The notes below the pieces were generated by a model that worked only from the letters and a program-made list of their open reading frames with translations, made no database searches and was not told the origin of the DNA. A stretch of 13,681 nucleotides of DNA, from the NCBI GenBank assembly GCA_021166815.1, contig JAJPEO010000391.1, positions 1-13,681 of the forward strand, given 5' to 3'. The first letter of the stretch is position 1. Each line of letters starts with the position of its first letter. Shown piece by piece: positions 6,517 to 13,657 of the stretch. This DNA comes from Nocardioides sp. GTDB taxonomy: Bacteria > Actinomycetota > Actinomycetes > Propionibacteriales > Nocardioidaceae. Made by a program: the position numbers and the translations under genes.

Positions 6517-7937
6517 CCGACCCCCTCGAGCAGCTGCGGCGCCTGCAGGGCAGCGACCTGCCCGTCCACGGCGGCCGCACGCTGGCGTACGTCTACGACT
6601 CCGGCGACGCCGACGTCGACCGCATCGCCCGTGAGGCCGTGGCGGCCTACGCCGGGTCGAACGCCCTCGACCCGACCGCCTTCCCGTCGCTGCTGCAGAT
6701 GGAGAACGACCTCGTCGGGTTCGCGTGCGACCTCCTCGATGCTCCGGACACCGCCGTCGGCACGGTGTCGTCGGGCGGCACCGAGTCGATCCTGCTGGCC
6801 GTGCAGGGCGCGCGCGACAGCCGCCCCGACGTCGTCCGCCCGCGGATGGTGCTGCCCGAGACGGCGCACGCGGCCTTCCACAAGGCGGCGCACTACTTCG
6901 GCGTCGAGGCGGTGGTGGTGCCGGTCGGGCCCGACTTCCGCGCCGACGCCGCCGCCATGGCCTCGGCGATCGACGACTCGACGGTGCTCGTGGTGGCCAG
7001 CGCGCCCTCCTACGCCCACGGCGTCGTCGACCCGGTCCCCCAGATCGCCGCGGCCGCCTCCGCGCGGGGCGTGCGCTGCCACGTCGACGCCTGCATCGGC
7101 GGGTGGGTGCTCCCCTACGCGTCCCGGCTGGGCCGCGAGGTGACGCCGTGGACCTTCGCCGTCGACGGGGTCACGTCGATCTCGGTCGACACCCACAAGT
7201 ACGCCTACGCCCCGAAGGGCACCTCGATCCTGCTCCACCGCACCCCCGAGCTGCGGCGCCCGCAGTTCTTCGCCTGGGCCGGCTGGCCGGGCTACACGAT
7301 GCTCAACGCCACGACGCAGTCCACGCGCTCGGGTGGCCCCATCGCCGGCACGTGGGCGGTCGTGCAGGCCATCGGCGACGCCGGGTACGAGCGCCTCGCC
7401 GGCGAGGTGTTCGACGCGGTCGACGCGATCGTGGCGCTGGTCGGTTCGATCCCGCCCCTGCGGGTCGTCGTACCCCCTGAGTCGACGCTGGTCACGCTCG
7501 CGACCGACGAGACGTGCGACCCGTTCACGGTGACCGACGAGATGCTCGCGCGCGGGTGGTACGTCCAGCCGCAGCTCTCGTACGGCACCTCCGGCCCGAC
7601 CATCCACCTCTCGGTGAGCGCCGCGACCCGCCAGCACCTCGACGAGCTCGCCACGGCCCTGAGGGAGTCGGTGGCGGCCGCGGTCGAGGCGGGCCCCGTC
7701 GGGGTCGACGACGGCGTGGTCGCGTTCATCGAGGCGCTGGACCCGGCGGCGCTGGGCGACGACGACTTCGACGGCCTGCTGGCCGCCTCGGGGCTGGTCG
7801 GCCAGGACGACGACGGCGGCCTGGCGCTGCCGACTCGGATGGCGGAGGTCAACGCGATGCTCGACGTGGCCTCCCCCGCGATGCGCGAGGCGCTGCTGGT
7901 GGCGTTCCTGGACCGGCTCCAGCGACCGAGTCGTTAG
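6513..7937 (+). CDS. PLP-dependent lyase/decarboxylase, sphingosine-1-phosphate lyase-like (group II decarboxylase fold)
   Basis: The 474-residue protein is a fold-type I PLP enzyme. Key residues: SSGGTES (86-92) for the phosphate of PLP, HKAAHYF (123-129), HVDACIGGW (190-198) with Asp192 contacting the pyridine nitrogen, and VDTHKYAYAPKG (225-236) with Lys229 as the Schiff-base lysine. The PLP-lysine segment, the QFFAWAGWPGYTMLNATTQSTR region (251-272) and GxIAGTWA are closer to sphingosine-1-phosphate lyases than to glutamate decarboxylases. It has no N-terminal membrane helix, unlike the eukaryotic lyase, and an acidic extension of about 80 residues follows the core (395-474). Start GTG 6513 has AAGGAG (6500-6505) upstream and overlaps the transporter stop as GTGA. 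Plausible reactions are retro-aldol cleavage of a phosphorylated amino alcohol or amino-acid decarboxylation; the true substrate is unknown. Confidence 0.85.
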   Translation: MTDPLEQLRRLQGSDLPVHGGRTLAYVYDSGDADVDRIAREAVAAYAGSNALDPTAFPSLLQMENDLVGFACDLLDAPDTAVGTVSSGGTESILLAVQGARDSRPDVVRPRMVLPETAHAAFHKAAHYFGVEAVVVPVGPDFRADAAAMASAIDDSTVLVVASAPSYAHGVVDPVPQIAAAASARGVRCHVDACIGGWVLPYASRLGREVTPWTFAVDGVTSISVDTHKYAYAPKGTSILLHRTPELRRPQFFAWAGWPGYTMLNATTQSTRSGGPIAGTWAVVQAIGDAGYERLAGEVFDAVDAIVALVGSIPPLRVVVPPESTLVTLATDETCDPFTVTDEMLARGWYVQPQLSYGTSGPTIHLSVSAATRQHLDELATALRESVAAAVEAGPVGVDDGVVAFIEALDPAALGDDDFDGLLAASGLVGQDDDGGLALPTRMAEVNAMLDVASPAMREALLVAFLDRLQRPSR

Positions 7938-7940
7938 CCT
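7935..7940 (+). promoter_or_regulatory. -10 box for a possible leaderless ung transcript, shared with a stop codon
   Basis: TAGCCT (TANNNT) starts with the TAG stop codon of the PLP lyase and ends 6 nt before the ung ATG at 7947. The 9-nt gap has no Shine-Dalgarno sequence, which supports a separate leaderless start or translational re-initiation. Confidence 0.5.
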
Positions 7941-7946
7941 CGCTCC

Positions 7947-8636
7947 ATGGGTTCTCTGAGCGAGCTCGTGGCCAAGGGGCGGATGGCCCCGGACTGGGCC
8001 GAGGCGCTGGCCCCGGTCGACGACACCGTCGCGGCGCTGGGCCGGTTCCTGCTGGAGGAGGAGCGCGCCGGGCGGGGCTACCAGCCGACCGCCGACCGGA
8101 TCTTCCGCGCGTTCGAGCGGCCGCTGGCCGACGTCCGCGTACTCGTGGTCGGGCAGGACCCCTACCCCAACCCGCAGCACCCGATCGGGCTGTCGTTCGC
8201 GGTCGAGCGCGGGGTGTGGCCGCTGCCGCCCAGCCTGGTCAACATCTACGTCGAGCTGCGCGACGACCTCGGGATCATGCCGCCGCGCCACGGTGACCTC
8301 AGCGCGTGGGCCGACCAGGGCGTGATGCTGCTCAACCGCGTGCTCACGGTGACGCCGGCGGCCTCCAACAGCCACCGCGGCCGGGGGTGGGAGGAGGTCA
8401 CCGCGCGCGCGATCTCCGCGCTGGCGGAGCGTGGCGGGCCGTGCGTGGCGGTGCTGTGGGGCAACCCGGCCCGCGCCCTGCGCCCGCTGCTCGGCAGCGT
8501 GCCGGTGATCGAGTCGGCCCACCCCTCGCCGCTGTCGGCCCGTCGCGGGTTCCTGGGGTCGAGGCCGTTCAGCAAGGTCAACGAGCTCCTGGTCGGCCAG
8601 GGCGCCCCGCCCATCGACTGGCGACTCCCCGAGTGA
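7947..8636 (+). CDS. ung: Uracil-DNA glycosylase, family 1
   Basis: The 229-residue enzyme removes uracil from DNA, the first step of base excision repair. Motif A is [16 protein letters not shown] (69-84) with Asp71 as the water-activating residue, and motif B is [11 protein letters not shown] (192-202) with His192 in the leucine-intercalation loop. VGQDPYP carries Pro at the position that is His in Escherichia coli Ung, as is common in actinobacteria. LLNRVLTV (128-135) and VLWGNPA (169-175, with the uracil-contacting region) are also as expected. Length is normal for the family. It starts 9 nt after the PLP lyase and is probably cotranscribed in part, but it has no obvious metabolic link to its neighbours. 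The dioxygenase start is 43 nt downstream and has its own promoter-like region. Confidence 0.95.
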   Translation: MGSLSELVAKGRMAPDWAEALAPVDDTVAALGRFLLEEERAGRGYQPTADRIFRAFERPLADVRVLVVGQDPYPNPQHPIGLSFAVERGVWPLPPSLVNIYVELRDDLGIMPPRHGDLSAWADQGVMLLNRVLTVTPAASNSHRGRGWEEVTARAISALAERGGPCVAVLWGNPARALRPLLGSVPVIESAHPSPLSARRGFLGSRPFSKVNELLVGQGAPPIDWRLPE

Positions 8637-8648
8637 CCGCCGATGGAA

Positions 8649-8654
8649 TAAAGT
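8649..8654 (+). promoter_or_regulatory. -10 element for the dioxygenase gene
   Basis: TAAAGT lies in the only AT-rich pocket of the window (about 8643-8680). A start near 8661 would give a leader of about 19 nt containing the GGAG ribosome site at 8671-8674, 5 nt before the ATG. A canonical -35 is not visible in the end of ung. Confidence 0.5.
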
Positions 8655-8666
8655 TGAACCATCAAC
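8653..8666. promoter_or_regulatory. Operator-like inverted repeat GTTGA-N4-TCAAC before the dioxygenase gene
   Basis: A perfect 5-bp inverted repeat with a 4-nt spacer overlaps the end of the -10 element and the expected transcription start. TTGA-N4-TCAA symmetry of this size is typical of MarR-family operators, and binding here would block RNA polymerase. No MarR or other regulator gene is present in the window, so the regulator would act from elsewhere. Confidence 0.45.
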
Positions 8667-8679
8667 CATTGGAGTTCAC

Positions 8680-9450
8680 ATGACCCGCATGCCTGCCCTC
8701 TACATCGGCCACGGTGCCCCGCCCCTGCTCGACGACCCGAACTGGTCCGGGCAGCTCTCCGCGTGGGCCGGTGACCTGCCCCGCCCCAAGGCGATCCTCA
8801 TCGTCTCCGCGCACTGGGAGTCGGCTCCCATCAGCCTCAGCGCCAGCGGCGTCGAGCTGGTCTACGACTTCGGCGGGTTCGCGCCGAAGTACTACCAGAT
8901 GCGCTACGACACCCCCGACGCCTCCGCACTCGCCCAGCGCATCGCCTCGCTGATGCCGAGCACCGAGCCGGTGCACCAGCACGTCAGCCGCGGCCTCGAC
9001 CACGGCGCCTGGGTGCCGCTGAAGATCATGTACCCCGACGCCGACATCCCCGTCCTGCAGATGTCGCTGCCCACCCAGGACCCCGAGCGCCTGCTGCGCA
9101 TCGGCGAGCGCCTGCGCCCGCTGCGCGACGAGGGGGTGCTCGTCATCGGCTCCGGCTTCCTGACCCACGGCCTGCCGTTCCTGAAGGAGTGGCGCATCGA
9201 CGCCGCCGTCCCCGGCTGGTCGCGCGACTTCGACCTCTGGGCCGCCGACGCGCTCGCCCGGGGCGACGTCGACGAGCTCAGCAACTTCGGCGCCAAGGCG
9301 CCGGGCATGCCGTACGCCCACCCCACGGTCGAGCACTACACGCCGCTGTTCGTGACCCTCGGCGCGGCGACGACGCCCGACGAGCCGGGGATCCAGGTGA
9401 TCGACGGCTACTGGATGGGCCTGGCCAAGCGCAGCCTCCAGGTCGCCTGA
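8680..9450 (+). CDS. DODA-type extradiol aromatic ring-opening dioxygenase (LigB/YgiD family)
   Basis: The 256-residue protein belongs to the class III extradiol dioxygenases related to 4,5-DOPA dioxygenase and E. coli YgiD. It begins with YIGHGAPPLL (8-17, His11), followed by IVSAHWES (41-48, His45), LDHGAWVPL (106-114, His108), IGSGFLTHGLPFL (156-168, His163) and MPYAHPTVEHYTPL (210-223, His214 and His219). His11 and His45 are the expected metal ligands, with another from the late histidines, and His108 or His163 may act as acid/base (family knowledge, not proved here). Length is normal. The ATG at 8680 has TTGGAG 5 nt upstream. Promoter and operator-like sequence upstream suggest induction by an aromatic or oxidant signal. 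It converges on the aldehyde dehydrogenase gene with 1 nt between stops. The catechol substrate is unknown. Confidence 0.9.
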   Translation: MTRMPALYIGHGAPPLLDDPNWSGQLSAWAGDLPRPKAILIVSAHWESAPISLSASGVELVYDFGGFAPKYYQMRYDTPDASALAQRIASLMPSTEPVHQHVSRGLDHGAWVPLKIMYPDADIPVLQMSLPTQDPERLLRIGERLRPLRDEGVLVIGSGFLTHGLPFLKEWRIDAAVPGWSRDFDLWAADALARGDVDELSNFGAKAPGMPYAHPTVEHYTPLFVTLGAATTPDEPGIQVIDGYWMGLAKRSLQVA

Positions 9451-9451
9451 G

Positions 9452-11005
9452 TCAGCGCACCCCGAGCCTGCGCATCAGCTTCAGCGACATGCGGGTCTGC
9501 TTGGCGTAGTCCTCGTACTGCTGGCCGGGCTGGGGGCCCATGACCTGCTTGGTGAGCACGCCGATGTTCTGGACGTCGGTGTACTTCAGCAGGCCCTGGT
9601 CGCCGTGCCGGGCGCCGACGCCGCTCTGCTTGACCCCACCGGACGGGGTCCCCTTGGAGGCGTAGGCGGTAGCGAGGATGTCGTTGACGTTGACGTTGCC
9701 GGACTGGATGCGCCGGGCCACCGCGAGCGCGTCGTCGAGGTCCTCGCCCCAGACGCTGGCGTTGAGGCCGTAGTCGGTGTCGTTGGCCATCGCCACAGCG
9801 TCATCGACGTCGGTGTAGCGGTGCAGGGCCACGACCGGGCCGAAGGTCTCGCAGCTGCCGGCGAGCATGTCCTTGGTGACGCCCTCGAGGATCGTCGGCG
9901 CGAAGAACGCCGGCCCGATCTCGGGCAGCGGGCGACCGCCGGTGAGGACCGTCGCGCCCCTGGCCACGGCGTCGTCCACGTGGGAGCGCACCCGCTCCAT
10001 GTGGTCGACCGAGACCAGCGAGCCCAGCTCAGGGCCGTAGTCGTAGGACGCGCCGATGCGCAGCCCCTCGGCCGCCTCGACGAAGCGGTCGCGGAACTCG
10101 TCGTAGATCGAGTCGTGGATGTACATGCGCTCGATGTGCATGCAGATCTGGCCGGTGTTGCCGAAGGCCGCGAACAGCGACGCCTGCACGACCTCGTCGA
10201 GGTTGGCGTCGGGCAGGACGATCATCGGGTTCTTGCCGCCGAGCTCGAGGCAGCAGCCGATGAGGTTGCGCCCTGCCCGCTCGCCGACGACCCGGCCGGT
10301 CGCGGTCGAGCCGGTGAACATCACGTAGTTGGCGTTGTCGATCAGCGTCGGGCCCACGTCGCCGCCCTCGCCGCACACCACCTGGACCAGGCCCTTCGGC
10401 AGCCCGGCCTTCTCCAGCAGCCGTACGCCGTAGAGCCCGCTCAGGGCGGTCTTGTTGTCGGGCTTCACCACGATGCCGTTGCCGGCCATCAGCGCCGGCA
10501 CCGCGTCGGAGATGGAGGTGGCGAACGGGAAGTTCCACGGCGCGATGACGGCCACGACGCCCTTGGGCTGGCGTACCTCGATCGAGTGCGAGACCACCGG
10601 GACCGGGCCGCCGCGCTTGGTGTCGCGGAGCAGGCGGGGCGCGCGCCTGAGGTAGTGGCTCACCACCATGGGGATGTCGCAGGTCTCCTCGACGGCCATG
10701 CGCCGGTTCTTGCCGGACTCGACCTGGATGAGGTCGGCGATGTGCTCCTGCTCGTCGAGCACCAGCGAGTGGAACTTGCGGAAGACCTTCAGGCGCTTGG
10801 CCAGCGGCCACTGCGACCACTCGGCCTGCGCGCGGCGGGCCGCGGCGAACGCGGCCTCGATGTCGGCCGGCGTCGACTGCGGCAGCTCGACCACGACCTC
10901 ACCGGTGTAGACCTCGGTGAGCTTCCACGTCCCTCCGCCCGTCGACGGGACCCGGCGGACCAGGTCCTGGACGAGGGCGTCGGTGACGAAGGCGGGACGG
11001 GTCAT
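9452..11005 (-). CDS. NAD(P)-dependent aldehyde dehydrogenase, succinate-semialdehyde dehydrogenase (GabD2-like)
   Basis: The 517-residue protein is a complete aldehyde dehydrogenase: IAPWNFP (154-160, Asn157), KPD at 181-183 for cofactor binding, FTGSTATG (230-237), general base Glu254 in LELGGKNP, nucleophile Cys288 in FGNTGQICMHIERM, and ETFGPVV (386-392). Overall wording (MFTGSTATGR, DYGPELGSLVS, DTDYGLNASVWG, GLLKYTDVQNI) is close to mycobacterial GabD2 (Rv1731, compared from memory), which oxidises succinate semialdehyde to succinate. The true substrate may instead be the aldehyde made by the GMC partner. Start ATG 11003-11005 has GGAGGT (11011-11016) 5 nt upstream and overlaps the GMC stop as ATGA, so the two are translationally coupled. 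An upstream frame extension to 11050 lies inside the GMC gene and is not used. Confidence 0.88.
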   Translation of the reverse strand: MTRPAFVTDALVQDLVRRVPSTGGGTWKLTEVYTGEVVVELPQSTPADIEAAFAAARRAQAEWSQWPLAKRLKVFRKFHSLVLDEQEHIADLIQVESGKNRRMAVEETCDIPMVVSHYLRRAPRLLRDTKRGGPVPVVSHSIEVRQPKGVVAVIAPWNFPFATSISDAVPALMAGNGIVVKPDNKTALSGLYGVRLLEKAGLPKGLVQVVCGEGGDVGPTLIDNANYVMFTGSTATGRVVGERAGRNLIGCCLELGGKNPMIVLPDANLDEVVQASLFAAFGNTGQICMHIERMYIHDSIYDEFRDRFVEAAEGLRIGASYDYGPELGSLVSVDHMERVRSHVDDAVARGATVLTGGRPLPEIGPAFFAPTILEGVTKDMLAGSCETFGPVVALHRYTDVDDAVAMANDTDYGLNASVWGEDLDDALAVARRIQSGNVNVNDILATAYASKGTPSGGVKQSGVGARHGDQGLLKYTDVQNIGVLTKQVMGPQPGQQYEDYAKQTRMSLKLMRRLGVR

Positions 11006-12648
11006 CGGGGACCTCCGGGAGTCGCATCGGACAGGATCAGCTCGGCGCACTTCTCACCGATCATGATCGACGGGGCGTTGGTGTTGCCACGGATGATCGT
11101 CGGCATGATCGAGGCGTCAGCGACGCGGAGGCCCTCGATGCCACGGACCTTGAGGTCGGGCCCGACGACCGCGCGCTCGTCCACGCCCATGCGGCACGAG
11201 CCGACCGGGTGGTAGACGGTCGTGGCCCGGTTGAGGACCTCGTCGGCCAGCGCCTTGCCGGAGTATGCCGGCCCGGGCTCGTACTCGCCCTTGACGTGCC
11301 GCGCGATCGAGGAGTGGTTCATGATCTCGCGGATCATCTCGAGCCCCTCGATGAGGACGCGGAGGTCGTCGGGCTCGTTGAGGAAGCCCGGGTCGATGAC
11401 GGGGGCGACCGTCGGGTCCGCGCTGGAGATGCGGACCGAGCCGCGCGAGCGGGGCTGGATCAGCGTCGAGAAGACCGCCCAGGTCGGCCGCTGGTCGGGC
11501 TTGAGCCGCACCGGGGCGTCCTGGTTGGGCGCGGGGTAGGCCCACGGGATGCCGAGCAGCTGCATGTCGGGCAGGCCGTCGTTGGCCAGCGAGGTCTTGA
11601 GGAACGCGCCCGCCTCGAAGACCGAGTGGGCCATGAACGTACGGCCCTTGTTGAACTGCTCCTTGACGATGCCCTTGCCGAAGTGGAAGGCGTTGCCCTT
11701 GTGCGGGGAGTTGTCGACGTGCCAGTTCGTCGGCACGAAGAGGTGGTCGTGCATGTTGTCGCCCACGGGCAGGTCCGCGTGCACCGCGATGCCGAGGCCC
11801 CCGAGCAGGTCGGCCGGGCCGATGCCGGAGAGCTGGAGGACCTGGGGCGAGCCGAAGGCGCCCGCGGAGACGATGACCTCCTTGTGGGCGCGGATCGTAC
11901 GGCGTGAGCTGCCGTCGAGGACCTCGACTCCGGTGGCGCGGCCGCCCTCGACCACGACCCGGGCGACCTGGGCCTTCTGCTGCACGTGCAGGTTGGGTCG
12001 CTGCCGGTCGTGGACGTAGGCGCGCGAGGCGGAGTAGCGCAGGCCGTCGCGCGTGGACTCCTGGATGACGTGCATGCCGTGCTGCTCGGCGCCGTTGTAG
12101 TCGGCCGCCTGCTCCACGCCCAGCGCGGTCCGGCCCGCGTCGACGAACATGCGCGCGGCGTCGGTGATGTCGGGGTTCTCGATGACCTGGACCGGGCCTC
12201 CGGCGCCGCGGTAGTCGTCGGCGCCGCCTCCCCAGTTCTCCATCTTCTTGTAGGTCGCGAGGATGTCGTCGTAGCCCCAGCCGGTGTTGCCCTCGGCGGC
12301 CCAGGAGTCGAAGTCGGCGCGGTGGCCGCGCACGAAGATCATGCCGTTGACCGAGCTCGAGCCGCCCATCAGACGACCACGCGTGGCGGGCATGCGGCGG
12401 CCGAGCAGGTTGGGCTGGGGGGCGTTGTAGTAGCCCCAGTCGAACCTCGCCTTGAGGCGGGGGTCGGCGTGGATCATCGTGATCATGCCGGGCTTCTTGA
12501 ACATGATGTTGTTGTCGCTGCCCCCGGCCTCGAGCAGGATCACGCTCGCCCCCGAGTCGGCGAGGCGGCCGGCCACGGCGCACCCTGCACTTCCTGCGCC
12601 CACCACCACGTAGTCGGCGGCGTTGACCTGCGGGGACTTCTTGGCCAT
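11002..12648 (-). CDS. GMC-family FAD-dependent alcohol dehydrogenase (choline dehydrogenase-like)
   Basis: The 548-residue flavoprotein has the N-terminal FAD motif YVVVGAGSAGCAVAGRL (13-29) followed by VILLEAGG (36-43), the GMC signature RGRLMGGSSSVNGMIFVRG in the first third, the second signature VSAGAFGSPQVLQLSGIGP, and the C-terminal catalytic His480 in TVYHPVGSCRMG with Asn524 in GNTNAPSIMIGEK. These fit GMC oxidoreductases that oxidise primary or secondary alcohols (choline, polyethylene glycol, long-chain alcohols, sterols). Length is normal. ATG 12646-12648 has AGGTG 5 nt upstream; a frame extension to 12729 would cross the operator. Electrons may go to the respiratory chain or oxygen. 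Its partner aldehyde dehydrogenase follows with a 4-nt overlap, implying alcohol-to-acid conversion, and a KstR-type site lies upstream. Substrate is not identifiable from sequence. Confidence 0.9.
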   Translation of the reverse strand: MAKKSPQVNAADYVVVGAGSAGCAVAGRLADSGASVILLEAGGSDNNIMFKKPGMITMIHADPRLKARFDWGYYNAPQPNLLGRRMPATRGRLMGGSSSVNGMIFVRGHRADFDSWAAEGNTGWGYDDILATYKKMENWGGGADDYRGAGGPVQVIENPDITDAARMFVDAGRTALGVEQAADYNGAEQHGMHVIQESTRDGLRYSASRAYVHDRQRPNLHVQQKAQVARVVVEGGRATGVEVLDGSSRRTIRAHKEVIVSAGAFGSPQVLQLSGIGPADLLGGLGIAVHADLPVGDNMHDHLFVPTNWHVDNSPHKGNAFHFGKGIVKEQFNKGRTFMAHSVFEAGAFLKTSLANDGLPDMQLLGIPWAYPAPNQDAPVRLKPDQRPTWAVFSTLIQPRSRGSVRISSADPTVAPVIDPGFLNEPDDLRVLIEGLEMIREIMNHSSIARHVKGEYEPGPAYSGKALADEVLNRATTVYHPVGSCRMGVDERAVVGPDLKVRGIEGLRVADASIMPTIIRGNTNAPSIMIGEKCAELILSDATPGGPR

Positions 12649-12718
12649 GGATGCACCTGTTCGCTCACGGATCGGGAAGGCAGGGCGCGAGGACGTGCCA
12701 CGCCCGTGCCGGTCCCGG

Positions 12719-12738
12719 AACTGTAACAAGTTCTAGTT
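12719..12738. promoter_or_regulatory. KstR-type operator in the GMC/pdxY divergent region
   Basis: Bases 12722-12735 (TGTAACAAGTTCTA) match the KstR consensus TNNAACNNGTTNNA at every fixed position. The symmetry continues outward with AACT (12719-12722) and AGTT (12735-12738), giving a 20-bp imperfect palindrome centred between 12728 and 12729. On the minus strand a candidate -10 (TACAGT) for the GMC operon overlaps one arm, so binding would block GMC transcription. KstR is the TetR-family repressor of sterol catabolism in mycobacteria and rhodococci; related TetR regulators could bind the same motif. Confidence 0.6.
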
Positions 12739-12762
12739 GTGCCCGAAAGGGTCGCGCGGGAC

Positions 12763-12768
12763 TAGGTT
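12763..12768 (+). promoter_or_regulatory. -10 box for a leaderless pdxY transcript
   Basis: TAGGTT (TANNNT) ends 6 nt before the GTG start at 12775. The purine-rich GGGAGG between them directly abuts the start codon and is too close to serve as a Shine-Dalgarno sequence, which favours leaderless initiation. Confidence 0.55.
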
Positions 12769-12774
12769 GGGAGG

Positions 12775-13638
12775 GTGCGCGTCCTCTCCATCCAGTCCCA
12801 CGTCGCCTACGGCCACGTCGGCAACTCCGCAGCCGTGTTCCCGCTCCAGCGCCTGGGCCACGAGGTGTGGCCGGTCCTGACGGTCAACTTCTCCAACCAC
12901 ACCGGCTACGGCGCGTGGAAGGGCCCCCTCATCCCCGCCGCCGACGTGGCCGCGGTGATCGAGGGGATCGAGGACCGCGGCGTGCTCCCCACCTGCAACG
13001 CGGTCCTGTCCGGCTACCAGGGCTCCCCCGAGATCGCCGACGTCGTCATCGACGCCGTCGCCAAGGTCAAGGCGGCCAACCCCGACGCGACCTACACGTG
13101 CGACCCGGTGATGGGCAACGCCACCTCGGGCTGCTTCGTCAACCCGGCCATCCCGCCGAAGTACCGCGAGACCGTCATCCCGGTCGCCGACATCCTCACG
13201 CCCAACCAGTTCGAGCTCGGCTTCATCACCGACCGCCCGGGCCTGGGCAAGGCCTCCTCGCTCGACGACGTGCTGGCCGGCGTGGACGACGTACGCCGAC
13301 TCGGGCCGTCCACCGTCCTCGTCACCTCGGTCGCACGCCTCGGCGCCGACGAGGACACCATCGAGATGCTCGCCGTCACCGAGGACGGCGCCTGGCTGGT
13401 GAGCACGCCGCGCCTGCCCATGAAGGCCAACGGCTCCGGCGACATCACCGCCGCGCTCTTCACCGCCCACCTCCACGAGACCGGCTCGCCCGCCGACGCG
13501 CTGGCCCGTACGGCCTCGTCGGTCTTCGCCGTGCTGAAGCAGACCCTGGACTCCGGCGAGCGCGAGCTGCGGCTCGTCGCCGCCCAGGACGCCATCGCCC
13601 ACCCGGCCTGCGAGTTCGAGGTCACCCGCGTCCGCTGA
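12775..13638 (+). CDS. pdxY: Pyridoxal kinase PdxY
   Basis: The 287-residue protein is a ribokinase-fold B6-vitamer kinase that phosphorylates pyridoxal (and relatives) to PLP in the salvage pathway. Visible features are the start VLSIQSHVAYGHVGNSAAVFPLQ (3-25), NFSNHTGYG (38-46), LSGYQGS (78-84), YTCDPVMGN (107-115), LTPNQFELGFIT (141-152) and the catalytic/anion-hole segment KANGSGDITAALF (217-229) with Asp223 as base. Length matches PdxY/PdxK. The GTG start is preferred because translation begins exactly at the conserved N-terminus and a -10 box lies 6 nt before it. It is divergent from the GMC operon across a 126-bp region. The window also encodes a PLP enzyme, but the two genes are not adjacent, so no specific link is claimed. 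Confidence 0.95.
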   Translation: MRVLSIQSHVAYGHVGNSAAVFPLQRLGHEVWPVLTVNFSNHTGYGAWKGPLIPAADVAAVIEGIEDRGVLPTCNAVLSGYQGSPEIADVVIDAVAKVKAANPDATYTCDPVMGNATSGCFVNPAIPPKYRETVIPVADILTPNQFELGFITDRPGLGKASSLDDVLAGVDDVRRLGPSTVLVTSVARLGADEDTIEMLAVTEDGAWLVSTPRLPMKANGSGDITAALFTAHLHETGSPADALARTASSVFAVLKQTLDSGERELRLVAAQDAIAHPACEFEVTRVR

Positions 13639-13657
13639 CCCCCCGGCTGGTCGAGGC

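Noticed and set aside
6465..8669. 734-codon open frame on the minus strand antisense to the PLP lyase and ung.
   Set aside because: It is rich in Arg, His, Gly and Val with no domain pattern, and it lies opposite two clear enzymes with intact motifs. Long antisense frames are expected at this GC content.
9605..11215. 536-codon plus-strand open frame opposite the aldehyde dehydrogenase.
   Set aside because: It has no recognisable domains and is the complement of a complete aldehyde dehydrogenase with all catalytic residues.
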